From: Bog-756 sp963734395
Lineage (GTDB): Bacteria > Actinomycetota > Acidimicrobiia > Acidimicrobiales > RAAP-2
Length of the DNA stretch: 64,000 bases
Assembly: GCA_963734395.1 (NCBI GenBank)
Contig: CAVTGY010000003.1
Span: 310,001-374,000 of the forward strand
Direction of reading: 5' to 3'
Made by a program: the position numbers and the translations under genes. Each line of letters opens with the position of its first letter. The stretch's first letter is position 1. The notes below the pieces were generated by a model. That model was given only the letters and a program-made list of their open reading frames with translations. It ran no database searches and was not told the DNA's origin. Shown here piece by piece: positions 44,065 through 53,171 of this stretch.

Positions 44065-45272
44065 CACGCCACCCCCAATGCTTTGTCGTAGTCAGCCAGG
44101 TCTCGCTCTTCGACCATGGTCTCGAAGGGTGAGACCGGCACCTCTTCGGCCCGCATCATCCGCAACGTCATGGCGTGGGTGGCATCCAGGATGCTCTGGT
44201 GCTTGGCCAGACACCTGCGGTGTCGGGCCACTTCGACATCTCCGCAGGTGACCACCACCGAGGTGAGATCGGCCCGGACCTCGATGCGCCTCCCCACGAA
44301 GCGGGGGTTGACCGAGTAGTCGTTGGTGTCGACCCGGACGTAGTGGTCCCGGGGCAACCGGGTGTTGAAGTGGAGAGCCGGGTCGGGCAGCACCGGCGGG
44401 AAACGGCTCATCGATCCCCGGTCCTCATAGATGAGCTCGGCCGGGACCATCCGGATGGTGGCGTGCACCCGGCGGTTGGCCCGCTTCAGCCAGGCATGCA
44501 ACTGGGTGTTGAAGTCCTCCACGTCGGAGAAGGTCCGTCCGGGCAAGAATGAGGTCTCGTAGTAGCCGTTGGCCCGTTCGTTCATGCCCTTGGCCTCGGG
44601 GTCGTTGGGCTTGCACAACCGGGCACCCATGCCGAGGGTCCCCCGGAAGCGCTGGTACTCGGCGGTGTAGACCTGCTTGCCTCGTCGCCACTGACCGATG
44701 CAGCCCTCGCCGTCCCAGACGGCGGTGCGGGGAATGCCTCCCACCTGCTCGAGACACGACAGCATCCCGGCCAGCACATCGTGCCCGGCTCGGGTCGGGA
44801 CCATGTGGGCGGCCATGAACCGCGAGTACCCGGACACCGCGGTGACTACCCAGAGCTTGTCCGCCTGGCCGAAGCCGAGGGGGATCTCATAGTCGGGCTG
44901 CCACAGGTCGAACTGGACCAGCTCGCCGGGCACGTAGTGGGTGCGCTGGCACGGGTCGGGCGGTCGGAACAGGGGTCGGAGTTCGGCCACCCGGTCCCGC
45001 AGGATGGTGATCCCGTGCGACCACTCGATGCGCTCAGCGATCACCGTGGCCGGCATGGTCGGACAATCCCTCAGCAACTCACAGATCCGGTTCTCGACCG
45101 CATCGACGAGGGACCCTCGAGACCCCCGCCTGTAGTCGGGCGGGGCGGACCCACGCACTGCGGTCCGCACCATGTTCCGGGCCACGCCCAGTTGTCGGGC
45201 GATGGTCTTGATGCCCAGCCGTTCGGCGAAGTACAGCCGCCGGATCTCGGCCCAGTCGTCCACGTTGATCAT
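44064..45272 (-). CDS. istA: IS21 IstA-like transposase
   Basis: A 402-residue DDE transposase. The N-terminal HTH is IKTIARQLGVARNMVRTAVRG; the catalytic core has VQFDLWQPDYEIPLGFGQ (first Asp), AVWDGEGCIGQW (second Asp) and NDPEAKGMNERANGYYETSF (Glu); the C-terminal beta domain follows (PRDHYVRVDTNDYSVNPRFVGRRIEVR). ATG 45272 has GAGGAAGGA upstream; the longer frame to 45353 would run into the element's end and is rejected. The catalytic residues are intact. Confidence 0.97.
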   Translation of the reverse strand: MINVDDWAEIRRLYFAERLGIKTIARQLGVARNMVRTAVRGSAPPDYRRGSRGSLVDAVENRICELLRDCPTMPATVIAERIEWSHGITILRDRVAELRPLFRPPDPCQRTHYVPGELVQFDLWQPDYEIPLGFGQADKLWVVTAVSGYSRFMAAHMVPTRAGHDVLAGMLSCLEQVGGIPRTAVWDGEGCIGQWRRGKQVYTAEYQRFRGTLGMGARLCKPNDPEAKGMNERANGYYETSFLPGRTFSDVEDFNTQLHAWLKRANRRVHATIRMVPAELIYEDRGSMSRFPPVLPDPALHFNTRLPRDHYVRVDTNDYSVNPRFVGRRIEVRADLTSVVVTCGDVEVARHRRCLAKHQSILDATHAMTLRMMRAEEVPVSPFETMVEERDLADYDKALGVA

Positions 45273-45397
45273 GTCCTTCCTCCCCGGCTGGCGATCCAGC
45301 CAGGGTTCGTGATCCAGCACACTCAGTGGTGGACCACCGGGAAGGGGGGTCAATTTTCGGGCGGTGATAAGGGGTCAGTATTCAGCCGTTGGCGACA

Positions 45398-45402
45398 CTG
45401 GG
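45398..45402. repeat. IS21 target-site duplication, right
   Basis: CTGGG directly after the right end; identical to the left copy at 43214-43218. Confidence 0.8.
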
Positions 45403-45677
45403 TACGATCACCCCGTTCGGCGACATCTGGCTGCAGTCTCCGGCGACCGGTGGTTCACCGTGCAGGTGCCGTGGTGATAGACAGCTGCTCTTCCCCTTGA
45501 ACCCCGTCCCCTTGTATTGAGAGATCGAGTGACGCCGTAGGTGGCGTTGCTGATCGGATGCGCAGCTCTCCGAGCCTTCTTAACTGACTTTGGGGTAACG
45601 GCTCGTCGAACCGTTCTGACCGGATGGACTGCGCGCCGCGGTCCCCTGGGGACCAAGAGTCTCGATAGGAATCCCAT

Positions 45678-46886
45678 TTAATGAGGCACGAAGCTGGTGA
45701 AGCAAACGGCCGCACCTACCGTCGCTGCAACGGTAACTGTGTAACCGACCATGGGATGTCCAATCACGAAGGAAACTGCGGCTTTACCGGATGCATTGGT
45801 CATTCCGCCATACTTCAGCCTTGAGCTCTTGTAGGCCACGGACACCACCACGGCGGCGTTAGGCACATTCGAAGTTACGTTCGCGGTCTCTTCTCCGCCA
45901 GCAGGGGGAGTGGGGTCCGACATGGAGACGCTGCAACTCGGCGCTCCTGGGCTCGCCGGTGCCGGAGCAACCGCCGATCCGTAGAAGGGCGAGGCCCCAA
46001 ACGAGAACACCCCTCCGTCAGTGGCGACAAATCGATATCCAGAACCCGTTCCCTTGGCCTCCATCCCGACGATGGGTTTGTTGAGGGTTATGGCGCCGGT
46101 CGAGCCCCAGAAGGGCGCATTGAACGAGAAGATTCCGCCGTCCGAGGCGACCAGCCAGTACCCACTGGTGGCTAGGTCAGCACCCATGCCCACGACGGGT
46201 TGGTTCAGATGGGCTGCGCCCATGGAGCCGTAGAACGGCGTGTTGAAGGCAAAGATCCCCCCATCAGAAGCAACCAACCAGTACCCGGTTCCCGCGGCCG
46301 GCGCGGCCATGCCAACTACCGGTTTGTTGAGGGTCATGGCGCCGGTCGAGCCCCAGAAGGGCGCATTGAACGAGAAGATTCCGCCATCAGAGGCCACCAG
46401 CCAGTAGCCGCCGGTTGCTGCGTCGATGGCCATGCCGACAACTGGCCTGTTGAGAACCATGGCGCCAGTCGATCCTTGGAAAACGGCATCTCCGAACGAG
46501 AACACACCCCCATCGGTGGCGACGAGGTAGAAGCCACCGCCGTCGGCCGTGGCGACGATCCCCACGATCGGGTGGGTAGGCAAAAACGACAACGAACCGA
46601 AGTTCTTGGCATCACCGCAGGCAACCACCAACCCCGACGCATTGGCGATCCAGTACCCGCCGTCATCTGGTGTGGCCGCCAAGCCGACAACGGTCCCAGT
46701 GGGCAGGTTCCCCGAGCAGGAGCCGCTTGCATGGCCGATGGAGTTTGTTCTCGTTGGAGTGATAGCTGCAGCGGATCCACCGGCTGCAAGCAGACCTCCC
46801 GCCAAAAGCGTGACACTGAGGACCAGTGAGCTCAGCCGACGCGCCATCGAAAAGAGTTGTTCTCCCGCCCTCGGTTTGGTGCTCAC
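45678..46886 (-). CDS. secreted repeat protein with C-terminal Ig-like domain
   Basis: A 402-residue exported protein of the same repeat family as the 19057 protein. The signal peptide is MARRLSSLVLSVTLLAGGLLAAGGSAAA (a start at ATG 46847 is also possible). About six blades of GYWLVASDGGIFSFNAPFW type follow at residues 65-310; a C-terminal beta domain (CSVSMSDPTPPAGGEETANVTSNVPNAAVVVSV...) replaces the serine-hydrolase domain of the other protein. It is probably a surface or secreted beta-propeller. Function unknown. The gap to the IS element (45403-45677) shows no feature. Confidence 0.82.
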   Translation of the reverse strand: MSTKPRAGEQLFSMARRLSSLVLSVTLLAGGLLAAGGSAAAITPTRTNSIGHASGSCSGNLPTGTVVGLAATPDDGGYWIANASGLVVACGDAKNFGSLSFLPTHPIVGIVATADGGGFYLVATDGGVFSFGDAVFQGSTGAMVLNRPVVGMAIDAATGGYWLVASDGGIFSFNAPFWGSTGAMTLNKPVVGMAAPAAGTGYWLVASDGGIFAFNTPFYGSMGAAHLNQPVVGMGADLATSGYWLVASDGGIFSFNAPFWGSTGAITLNKPIVGMEAKGTGSGYRFVATDGGVFSFGASPFYGSAVAPAPASPGAPSCSVSMSDPTPPAGGEETANVTSNVPNAAVVVSVAYKSSRLKYGGMTNASGKAAVSFVIGHPMVGYTVTVAATVGAAVCFTSFVPH

Positions 46887-47008
46887 GGTGAGAATCTATA
46901 CCGAAGAAGATCAGGAAGTACCAGGTCACGAGCGGCTGGAGGGACAATGGGTCGATCGGGCACCACCCCGGAATCGGTGAACGTCGCTTTGGGGGAATCC
47001 GTGATGAC

Positions 47009-47027
47009 CTCAGCTGCTTGAGCTGAG
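47009..47027. repeat. intergenic hairpin, CTCAG family
   Basis: Perfect arms CTCAGCT and AGCTGAG with loop GCTTG, between surE and the second repeat-protein gene, both leftward. Confidence 0.6.
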
Positions 47028-47064
47028 TTGGAGTCTGGGTTCCTGAACCCGAGGTGTGACGTTG

Positions 47065-47811
47065 TCAGTCCAAGAGCCTCTTGAAGTCGACTTCGGGATC
47101 TGCAACGACTGGCACCAGCGCCGTAACGGATGCGAATCCCTCCTCCACGAGGGCACTGTCGCTGTGATTCCGGACGACATCCGGATCTGTGAATGTAGTC
47201 GGTACCGATCGACCTGACCGTTCGGTCATCGCGGTTTGGAACGTACCCAGAAGATCCAAGTTTCCTTGCCGGATCCCCAGCAGCTTCTCGACAGGCAAGT
47301 TGGGGACATTGCAGTTGATCACCGTGTGCGGGAGGTCCTCGCACATCCAATCCAGGACCGTGTTCGCTACCGTGGCGGCCGTGTCCCAGTGCATCGATTC
47401 AGGCGGAGCATCGAGCACGTCGAGGGACACGGCAAGGGCTGGACAACCGTACTGAAAGGCGGTGAAGGCGGCACCAACGGTTCCCGAATGGAGAATTGCC
47501 CGGCCGGTGTTGGCCCCTCTATTGATTCCAGACACTACGAGGTCAGGCTTGGTGCCAAACTTCTCGTGGAGTGCAACGAGTGTGATCAGCGCGGGCGTAG
47601 CATCCACCGAAATTACCGCCACTTCAGACCAGCCGGCCCAGGCAATCTGTTCCCACACCACTTCGCCGAAACTGCTCACGCCTGTTACCGATGAGCTGGA
47701 ACCACTGCTATCCCAGGAAGGAGCGGCCACGAGCACATCGTGGCCGTTCAGCCGAACCACTTCGGCCAGTGCGCGCAGCCCAGGGCTCTCGATTCCGTCG
47801 TCATTCGTCAC
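47065..47811 (-). CDS. surE: SurE-like 5'/3'-nucleotidase
   Basis: A 248-residue SurE-family phosphatase: TNDDGIESPGLRALAEVV with the metal aspartates, DVLVAAPSWDSSGSS, then VVSGINRGANTGRAILHSGTVGAAFTAF, the active-site signature. It dephosphorylates nucleoside monophosphates. The expected start is M-R-V-L-V before TNDDG; those residues are encoded upstream, but no ATG/GTG/TTG precedes them in frame, so the GTG at 47811 (giving MTNDDG) is used. The N-terminal strand would then be short. Confidence 0.88.
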   Translation of the reverse strand: MTNDDGIESPGLRALAEVVRLNGHDVLVAAPSWDSSGSSSSVTGVSSFGEVVWEQIAWAGWSEVAVISVDATPALITLVALHEKFGTKPDLVVSGINRGANTGRAILHSGTVGAAFTAFQYGCPALAVSLDVLDAPPESMHWDTAATVANTVLDWMCEDLPHTVINCNVPNLPVEKLLGIRQGNLDLLGTFQTAMTERSGRSVPTTFTDPDVVRNHSDSALVEEGFASVTALVPVVADPEVDFKRLLD

Positions 47812-48008
47812 CAGTACGCGGACAACGACCTCCCTGCGACCGGGTCAATCAGAGGTGAGCGATCGCCTACCCGATCTTGTCTAGTACCGGGACCACCTGA
47901 AGGTTCATTCACCAGCTGAACTCTTGGTAAAAGTTGTGTGGCTTCGAGTGTGGATCGACCAGGAAAGGCGTGCTGATTCGAGGGGCTGCAGGCCCTCCGA
48001 CTCCCGAT

Positions 48009-49557
48009 CTATTCCAAGGCGAGCTGGCGACCGTGACTCTCAGGAGCAGCCACTCGCATGGGAGCGACCTCTTCCGGGCCCTGGGCGAAGCTGCGTCGAG
48101 AGGGCAGACTCACCATGGCAACCGCCGCCGCCACCACCAGAACCGCCGCCGCCACCCAGATAGCCAGCGAGTAGCCGTCGGTAAGGGCCGCAGCGGTGTG
48201 TGCTGGCGTCGGTACGTTTCCACCGAGAACATCGGCCGTCCGTCTCGCCGCCAACGTGGCTAGTACGGCGAGCCCAATCGATGCTCCAACAGTGCGAGAC
48301 GTATTGATGAGTCCCGACGCGAGCCCGGCGTCGGCCCGGGGCACACCGGCGGTTCCGGCCACCGTGACCGGAGTGACCGTCAAACCCATGCCGAGCCCGA
48401 TCAAGATGAACGGGAAGAGAAGATCGGGCGCGAAGCTACTGGTCGGCGTGATCTGGGCGAGCCATATCAGCCCGCTCGCCCCGACCAGGGTTCCGACAAG
48501 GATGAGCAGCCGGGGACCCAGTCGCGTCACCAGACGCGCTGTCACCTGCGCACCCACGGCGATCAGCACTGTCTGCGGGAGAAATGCGAGTCCCGCCTGA
48601 AGCGGGCTGAAGCCGAGCACCCGCTGCATGTAGAGAGTCTCGAAATACCACGAGCCGAACATGGCGCAGAACATGAGGAACATGACCGCATTGCCGCCCG
48701 TCACCGATCGCGATCCGGAAGATACGCAACGGCATGAGCGGTGCACGGGAGAACCGCTGCTCGATCATGACGAAGGCCCCGAGCAGCACAACCGCCAACC
48801 CGAGAGGAAGGAGCACCTGTGGCGAACCCCAGGAGTACCGCTCGGTGCGCACGATGGCATAGACCAGTGCGACCAGTCCGCCGGTGACCGTCACCGCGCC
48901 GGCCGCATCGAGATGCCTGTGGGCCAGGTCTGCCCGCGACTCCGGCAAGTAGCGACGGGCCGCGATCAGTGCCACCACACCGACCGGTACGTTCACGAAC
49001 AGGATCCAGCGCCAACTCAGTACGTCGGTGAGGATCCCGCCGAGCAGCGCTCCCGCGGATGCGCCCGCCGACGCCACGGCACTCCATACACCCAGCGCAC
49101 GGGCCCGTGCCGGACCCTCGGCGAACGTGGCGGTCAGGATGGTGAGGGTGGCCGGTGCCAGGATCGCGGCACCCAGGCCCTGCAGGGTGCGGGCGGCGAT
49201 CAGCCACGTCTGGTTCTGGGCCAGTCCTCCAAAGAGGCTGGCCACGGTGAAGACGCCCAGTCCGATCAGGAAGATCCGGCGCCGACCGAAGAGGTCGGCC
49301 GCCCGGCCACCAAGGAGCAGGAACCCGGCGAAGGTCAGCGTGTAGGCATTGACCACCCACTGCAGTTCTGATGCACTGAACCGGAGATCTCGCTGGATCG
49401 ACGGGAGTGCCACATTCACGATCGAGATGTCGAGCACGACCATGAACTGGCCTATGCATACGAGCGTCAGTAAGAGCCACTCGGGAACCGATTGCCCGGG
49501 CGAAATTTCGACAGTGCGTGATTGCCGGCCCGAAAGCGAGACAGCTGAGGTGCTCAT
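48009..49557 (-). pseudogene. DHA2-type MFS drug exporter, frameshifted near 48718
   Basis: The N-terminal piece starts at 49557 (MSTSAVSLSGRQSRTVEISP...) with LLTLVCIGQFMVVLDISIVNVALPSIQRDLRF, RAADLFGRRRIFLIG (motif A) and RWILFVNVPVGVV; it runs through PLMPLRIFR. The frame shifts near 48715-48722, then reads VTGGNAVMFLMFCAMFGSWYF to the end at 48009. One base restores a 14-TM EmrB/QacA-type pump of about 515 residues. It parallels the other broken MFS at 10.1-11.7 kb, with which it shares the ATFAEGPARxRALG motif. No regulator gene is adjacent. Confidence 0.85.
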
Positions 49558-49852
49558 AGACGTTGGCTCTCCTTCTCCGCCTCGGTCAGGATCCGCTTCT
49601 CAGCATCCGGGCACAAACCACGGATCCAATGAAAGAAGAGAACGCGTATCGAGCCGCCCTTATTCCCCGAACCCACGGTAGGCGGACACCCCTCCGAGTT
49701 CTGGCGGTAATCCGACGTCAGAGTGATCGGCCCCGTCCAGCAGCGAGATCGGGCCCGTTCGCCCCTCTTGCATGAGCGTCGGGACGAAATGCGTCAGGGG
49801 CGCTGACCGAACATCCTCATGTTCAGTGCCACCGACGGCTCGCGAGCCACGG

Positions 49853-50656
49853 TCAGGAGACAGCAACCACGGCGGCATAGACCAATGTGGTGATCTCGCC
49901 TGTGGATGTGTCGATGAGTTCGATCTGGACAGGCGCGTCGGGTCCGGTACCCAGGAGCCTGCTCCGAGTCCGCACCGGGCCCACCTCCGCCTTCCGGAGA
50001 TATCGGAGGTCGAGGTCGGTCACCACGAAGGACGATTCGAAGCGGGTCTGCATCAGGTCTTCGGCAGCGGCTTCGGCCAGGAGCGCGACCATCGCCCCCT
50101 GGAGAGTCCCCGCGGGATTGCGGAGATCGGGTGTGACCTGGACCTGCACAACGCCCACTGCCGCATCGATCACCTCGATGCCGGCCTCTTCGCGCAGCGG
50201 TCGAGAGAGCACGGTGGGATCTCGGAAGATCACTGGTATTTGCCCGAGCGGCACATTCGGTTTTGGCGGATCGGTCGGTTTGCGAGGGATTTTCGTAAAG
50301 CCGACGGCACCGGTACCGATCGGTGCTCCCTCGCCCGTTCGCAGCTCGACCAGGCAGGTCCCCGATCTCCGGCTTTGACGGAGGATCGTGTTGGTGGCGT
50401 CAATGCGATCGGGGGCTGGAAGTGGACGCATTCGGACCGACATGTCCGAGGTGAGCGTCCACATGCCGGGGTCTTGATCCAGGGGGATCCCCGCCACAAC
50501 GTCGATGACGAAGGCGAGGACACTGGCTCGGACGATGCCGTGGTGCAGCACCTCCTTCCGGGGCCTGAGTTCGAGGACCAAGTGGCCGTCCTCGAACCGG
50601 GCTGCCACCCCGAGTCGGCTGGGGAGCGATGTCCCCTGAGTCGACAGGTCGGTCAT
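49853..50656 (-). CDS. double-hotdog acyl-CoA thioesterase-like protein
   Basis: A 267-residue protein with two hotdog folds. Residues 20-120 include VLHHGIVRASVLAFVIDVVAG; residues 160-265 include RNPAGTLQGAMVALLAEAAAEDL, the PaaI-like helix that usually carries catalytic Asn/Glu residues, and VVTDLDLRYLRKAEVGPVRTRSRL. It likely hydrolyses or binds acyl-CoA thioesters. ATG 50656 (MTDLSTQ) is preferred over 50707 on composition. Divergent from another thioesterase-like gene. Confidence 0.75.
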   Translation of the reverse strand: MTDLSTQGTSLPSRLGVAARFEDGHLVLELRPRKEVLHHGIVRASVLAFVIDVVAGIPLDQDPGMWTLTSDMSVRMRPLPAPDRIDATNTILRQSRRSGTCLVELRTGEGAPIGTGAVGFTKIPRKPTDPPKPNVPLGQIPVIFRDPTVLSRPLREEAGIEVIDAAVGVVQVQVTPDLRNPAGTLQGAMVALLAEAAAEDLMQTRFESSFVVTDLDLRYLRKAEVGPVRTRSRLLGTGPDAPVQIELIDTSTGEITTLVYAAVVAVS

Positions 50657-50850
50657 GTGGTCTCCGGAAGCGACATGGGCTCTGAATGTTAACGGCGACT
50701 GAAACAACTCCTACTCGATCCCGACAGATTTTGTGCGCTCGCCATCGACAGCTCGGGGACCGATGATCGACCGATGCCCGGACGGTCGAGAAGCGGCGGC
50801 GTTCGGTGTTGCGATGGCATTGGTCACCGACCATCGGCCAGCATGAAGGA

Positions 50851-51696
50851 ATGGGAGATCTCGGCAAGGACACGGCGCTGGAGAAGCTCGAGGATGGGCG
50901 CTTTCGAGCAACATTGAGCCAAGACTGGGAGATCTGGGGACCGATGGGTGGCTACGTCGCCGCCTGCGCCCTTCGTGCTGCCGGCGAAGCGAGCAGCCAA
51001 CCGGAGCCCGCTTCGTTCTCGTGCCACTACCTCGGAGTGGCGCGGTTCGAACCGATCGACATCAAGGTCGAGGCTCGACGAGAAGGGCGGGCCGCAACTT
51101 CCCAGCGAGTCGAAGTCACCCAGTCGGGGCGGAGGATCCTCGATGCCATGGTGTGGAGTACCTCCGAAGGTCCGGGCCTCGAGCACGACGAGACGGTCCC
51201 ACCCGACATTCCGAAGCCGGGGGATCTCCCCGGGCAGCCTTCCGACTTGGTTCGGCCGTACCCATTCTGGGACAACCTCGAATCACGGTTCATTCACTTC
51301 GAACCGGTCTGGCCGCCCGCCGGACCCCGACCTGCGGTGTGGCAGGAATGGCTTCGATTCATCCCGACCGCAACGTTCGCCGATCCATGGGTTGACGCGG
51401 CTCGGCTTCTCATCCTGATCGATCTGTCGAGCTGGCCTTCAGCGCACCGACCCCATGCCTGGCGTCAAGCGGCGTTCATCGCCCCCACCCTGGACCTCAA
51501 CGTTGCCTTTCACCAACCCGCTTTGGGCGACGAGTGGTTGCTAATTGACGGATCGGCTCCACTCTCTATCCGCGGGCTCTTCGGCTGGACTGCCCGTGTC
51601 TGGTCCACAGAAGCAAAGCTCCTCGCTTCCGGTGGAGGCCAGTGCTTGTACCGGGAACTGCCGCCGGATCCAATCGGTGCTCAAGGAGATACCTGA
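50851..51696 (+). CDS. TesB-like (4HBT_3) acyl-CoA thioesterase
   Basis: A 281-residue double-hotdog protein of the acyl-CoA thioesterase family common in actinobacteria: FRATLSQDWEIWGPMGGYVAACALRAAGEAS, SFSCHYLGVARFEPIDIKVEARREGRAATSQRVEVTQSGRRILDAMVW, and a second domain ending HQPALGDEWLLIDGSAPLSIRGLFGWTARVWSTEAKLLASGGGQCLYR. It probably cleaves fatty acyl-CoA. ATG 50851 is used; the longer frame has no support. It is convergent with the following aldo/keto reductase. Confidence 0.85.
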   Translation: MGDLGKDTALEKLEDGRFRATLSQDWEIWGPMGGYVAACALRAAGEASSQPEPASFSCHYLGVARFEPIDIKVEARREGRAATSQRVEVTQSGRRILDAMVWSTSEGPGLEHDETVPPDIPKPGDLPGQPSDLVRPYPFWDNLESRFIHFEPVWPPAGPRPAVWQEWLRFIPTATFADPWVDAARLLILIDLSSWPSAHRPHAWRQAAFIAPTLDLNVAFHQPALGDEWLLIDGSAPLSIRGLFGWTARVWSTEAKLLASGGGQCLYRELPPDPIGAQGDT

Positions 51697-51741
51697 GCGC
51701 CTCCACCGCGGTGCAATAACTGGCCGTTCAGTCGGTGCACC

Positions 51742-52740
51742 TCACATCCGGAGCTGCATGTACCAGGGATAGCTCACCGGGGGCCGCGACATCCTGCTCA
51801 GACCCTTGGCGGGGTCCAGCGGCAACTCCAGCTCGAACCCGGCCAGATTCTGCTCCAGCTGATCGACAGTTCGTGGTCCGATGATGATCGAGGTGATGCC
51901 CGGGCGGTTGAGGAGCCAGGCGAGACTGACCGCAGTCGGCGTCGTACCAAGGTCGTTGGCGATCTTGCCCACTTCGGCGACGATCTCGAAGTTGCGGTCG
52001 GTGAGGGTGAGCATCCTCATCCCTTCCGCTTCCATGTCCGAACCTCTGCTCAGTCGACCGTCGGCTGGCAGATCATCTCGTTTGGTGTACTTACCGGTGA
52101 GCATCCCTCCTCCGAGCGGACTCCACACGATGACGCCCATGCCGTTGCGGGTGGCAGTCGGGAGAATGTCGAGCTCGATATCACGCCAGATCAGTGAATA
52201 CTGGGGTTGCAGACTTACCAGAGGAGCCCCTCCCTGGCGATCGGCCGCCCATTGTGCTTCGACCAGTTGACTGCCGTAGAAATTCGAGCACCCGATATAG
52301 CGGACCTTTCCCGATCGGACGAAGCCATCGAGCGTGGCCATGCTCTCCTCGATTGGCGTGTCGTGGTCCCAATTGTGCAGCTGATAGAGATCGATGTAGT
52401 CCGTACCGAGCCGACGCAAACTTGACTCCAGCGCTCGGGTCAGATGGACACGGGATGAGCCGTGGTCATTGGGCCCGTCCCCCATGGTGTTGTATCCCTT
52501 GGTGGCCAGGACCACCCCGTCACGTTTGGTTGCGATGGCTCGTCCGACGAACTCCTCGGACACGCCGGCGTTGTACACGTCTGCGGTATCGATGAAGTTG
52601 TGCCCGGCATCGATGAAGGCGTCGACAATCCGTCGTGATTCAGATTCGTCCGTGCCCCAGACGGTGTTGCCGAAGGTCATGGTGCCCAGACATGCCCGGG
52701 ACACCCTCAGGCCGGACTTTCCCAGCGATACGAAATCCAT
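51742..52740 (-). CDS. aldo/keto reductase
   Basis: A 332-residue AKR: MDFVSLGKSGLRVSRACLGTMTFG, NFIDTADVYNAGVSEEFVGRAI (catalytic Asp/Tyr), VLATKGYN (catalytic Lys), DYIDLYQLHNWD (catalytic His), VRYIGCSNFYGSQL, and LNRPGITSIIIGPRTVDQLEQNLAG (NADPH site). The complete tetrad suggests activity on a carbonyl substrate. ATG 52740 is used in place of the longer frame, which would overlap the antitoxin promoter. Confidence 0.93.
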   Translation of the reverse strand: MDFVSLGKSGLRVSRACLGTMTFGNTVWGTDESESRRIVDAFIDAGHNFIDTADVYNAGVSEEFVGRAIATKRDGVVLATKGYNTMGDGPNDHGSSRVHLTRALESSLRRLGTDYIDLYQLHNWDHDTPIEESMATLDGFVRSGKVRYIGCSNFYGSQLVEAQWAADRQGGAPLVSLQPQYSLIWRDIELDILPTATRNGMGVIVWSPLGGGMLTGKYTKRDDLPADGRLSRGSDMEAEGMRMLTLTDRNFEIVAEVGKIANDLGTTPTAVSLAWLLNRPGITSIIIGPRTVDQLEQNLAGFELELPLDPAKGLSRMSRPPVSYPWYMQLRM

Positions 52741-52828
52741 TCCGGGCACGTTAGCGGCGACATGGTCGTACCGAAGATCCCGGGTTTCACACCGCCGGCC
52801 CTGGCCGCCTGACCGGCCCGTGACCAAG

Positions 52829-52850
52829 ATGGTATCTGTTCTGATACCAT
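52829..52850 (+). promoter_or_regulatory. promoter-operator of the XRE/nucleotidyltransferase pair
   Basis: Perfect 8-base arms ATGGTATC and GATACCAT with a 6-base spacer. The right arm contains TACCAT, a -10-like box, 6 bases before the ATG at 52857, so the mRNA would be nearly leaderless. The arrangement repeats that of the Doc pair at 30839. Confidence 0.6.
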
Positions 52851-52856
52851 AAGACC

Positions 52857-53171
52857 ATGGACGCAGGACTGGTTATTCGAACGGCGAGGAGGCAGTCGAA
52901 GCTGAGCTTGCGGGCCCTGGCCACCCGGGCTGGGACCTCGCATGCAACGCTCTCGGCCTATGAGAATGGCCGGGTGGATCCCACGACGACGGTTCTTACG
53001 CGGATCGTCGGGGCAACGGGATACTCGCTGGAGGCGACCCTTCTCGGAATTCCCTCCGATATCAAGGGAATGTCCCGCGGCGAAGAGTTGATCGCCGTTC
53101 TCGAGTTGGCCGAGCAGTTCCCCGCCAGCCATGCATCCGAACTGGATTTCCCGCCCTTCCGACCGACATGA
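52857..53171 (+). CDS. XRE-family antitoxin
   Basis: A 104-residue antitoxin: VIRTARRQSKLSLRALATRAGTSHATLSAYENGRVDPTTTVLTRIVGATGYSLEAT is a complete HTH, followed by an acidic helix (GEELIAVLELAEQFPA). It partners with the nucleotidyltransferase toxin: the toxin ATG at 53168 overlaps its stop by four bases (ATGA). The palindrome upstream should be its operator. It is the intact relative of the remnant at 15601. Confidence 0.9.
   Translation: MDAGLVIRTARRQSKLSLRALATRAGTSHATLSAYENGRVDPTTTVLTRIVGATGYSLEATLLGIPSDIKGMSRGEELIAVLELAEQFPASHASELDFPPFRPT

Larger units (their letters stand above)
43219..45397 (-). mobile_element. complete IS21-family insertion sequence (2179 bp)
   Basis: The left end starts TGTCAACACCGCCTGAAATT at 43219 and the right end finishes ...GGCGACA at 45397. 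Their outer 60 bases are imperfect inverted repeats, each with two copies of a GAAAATTGACCCC-like motif (43232-43245 and 43258-43272 on the left; two in inverted orientation on the right), as expected for the multiple transposase sites of IS21. A 5-bp duplication CTGGG flanks it. It carries intact istA and istB. The intact genes and duplication suggest recent insertion, and it may still be mobile. Confidence 0.95.

Noticed and set aside
44781..45500. 239-aa rightward frame crossing the right end of the IS element
   Set aside because: Antisense to istA and reads through the IS boundary and target duplication; not a native gene.
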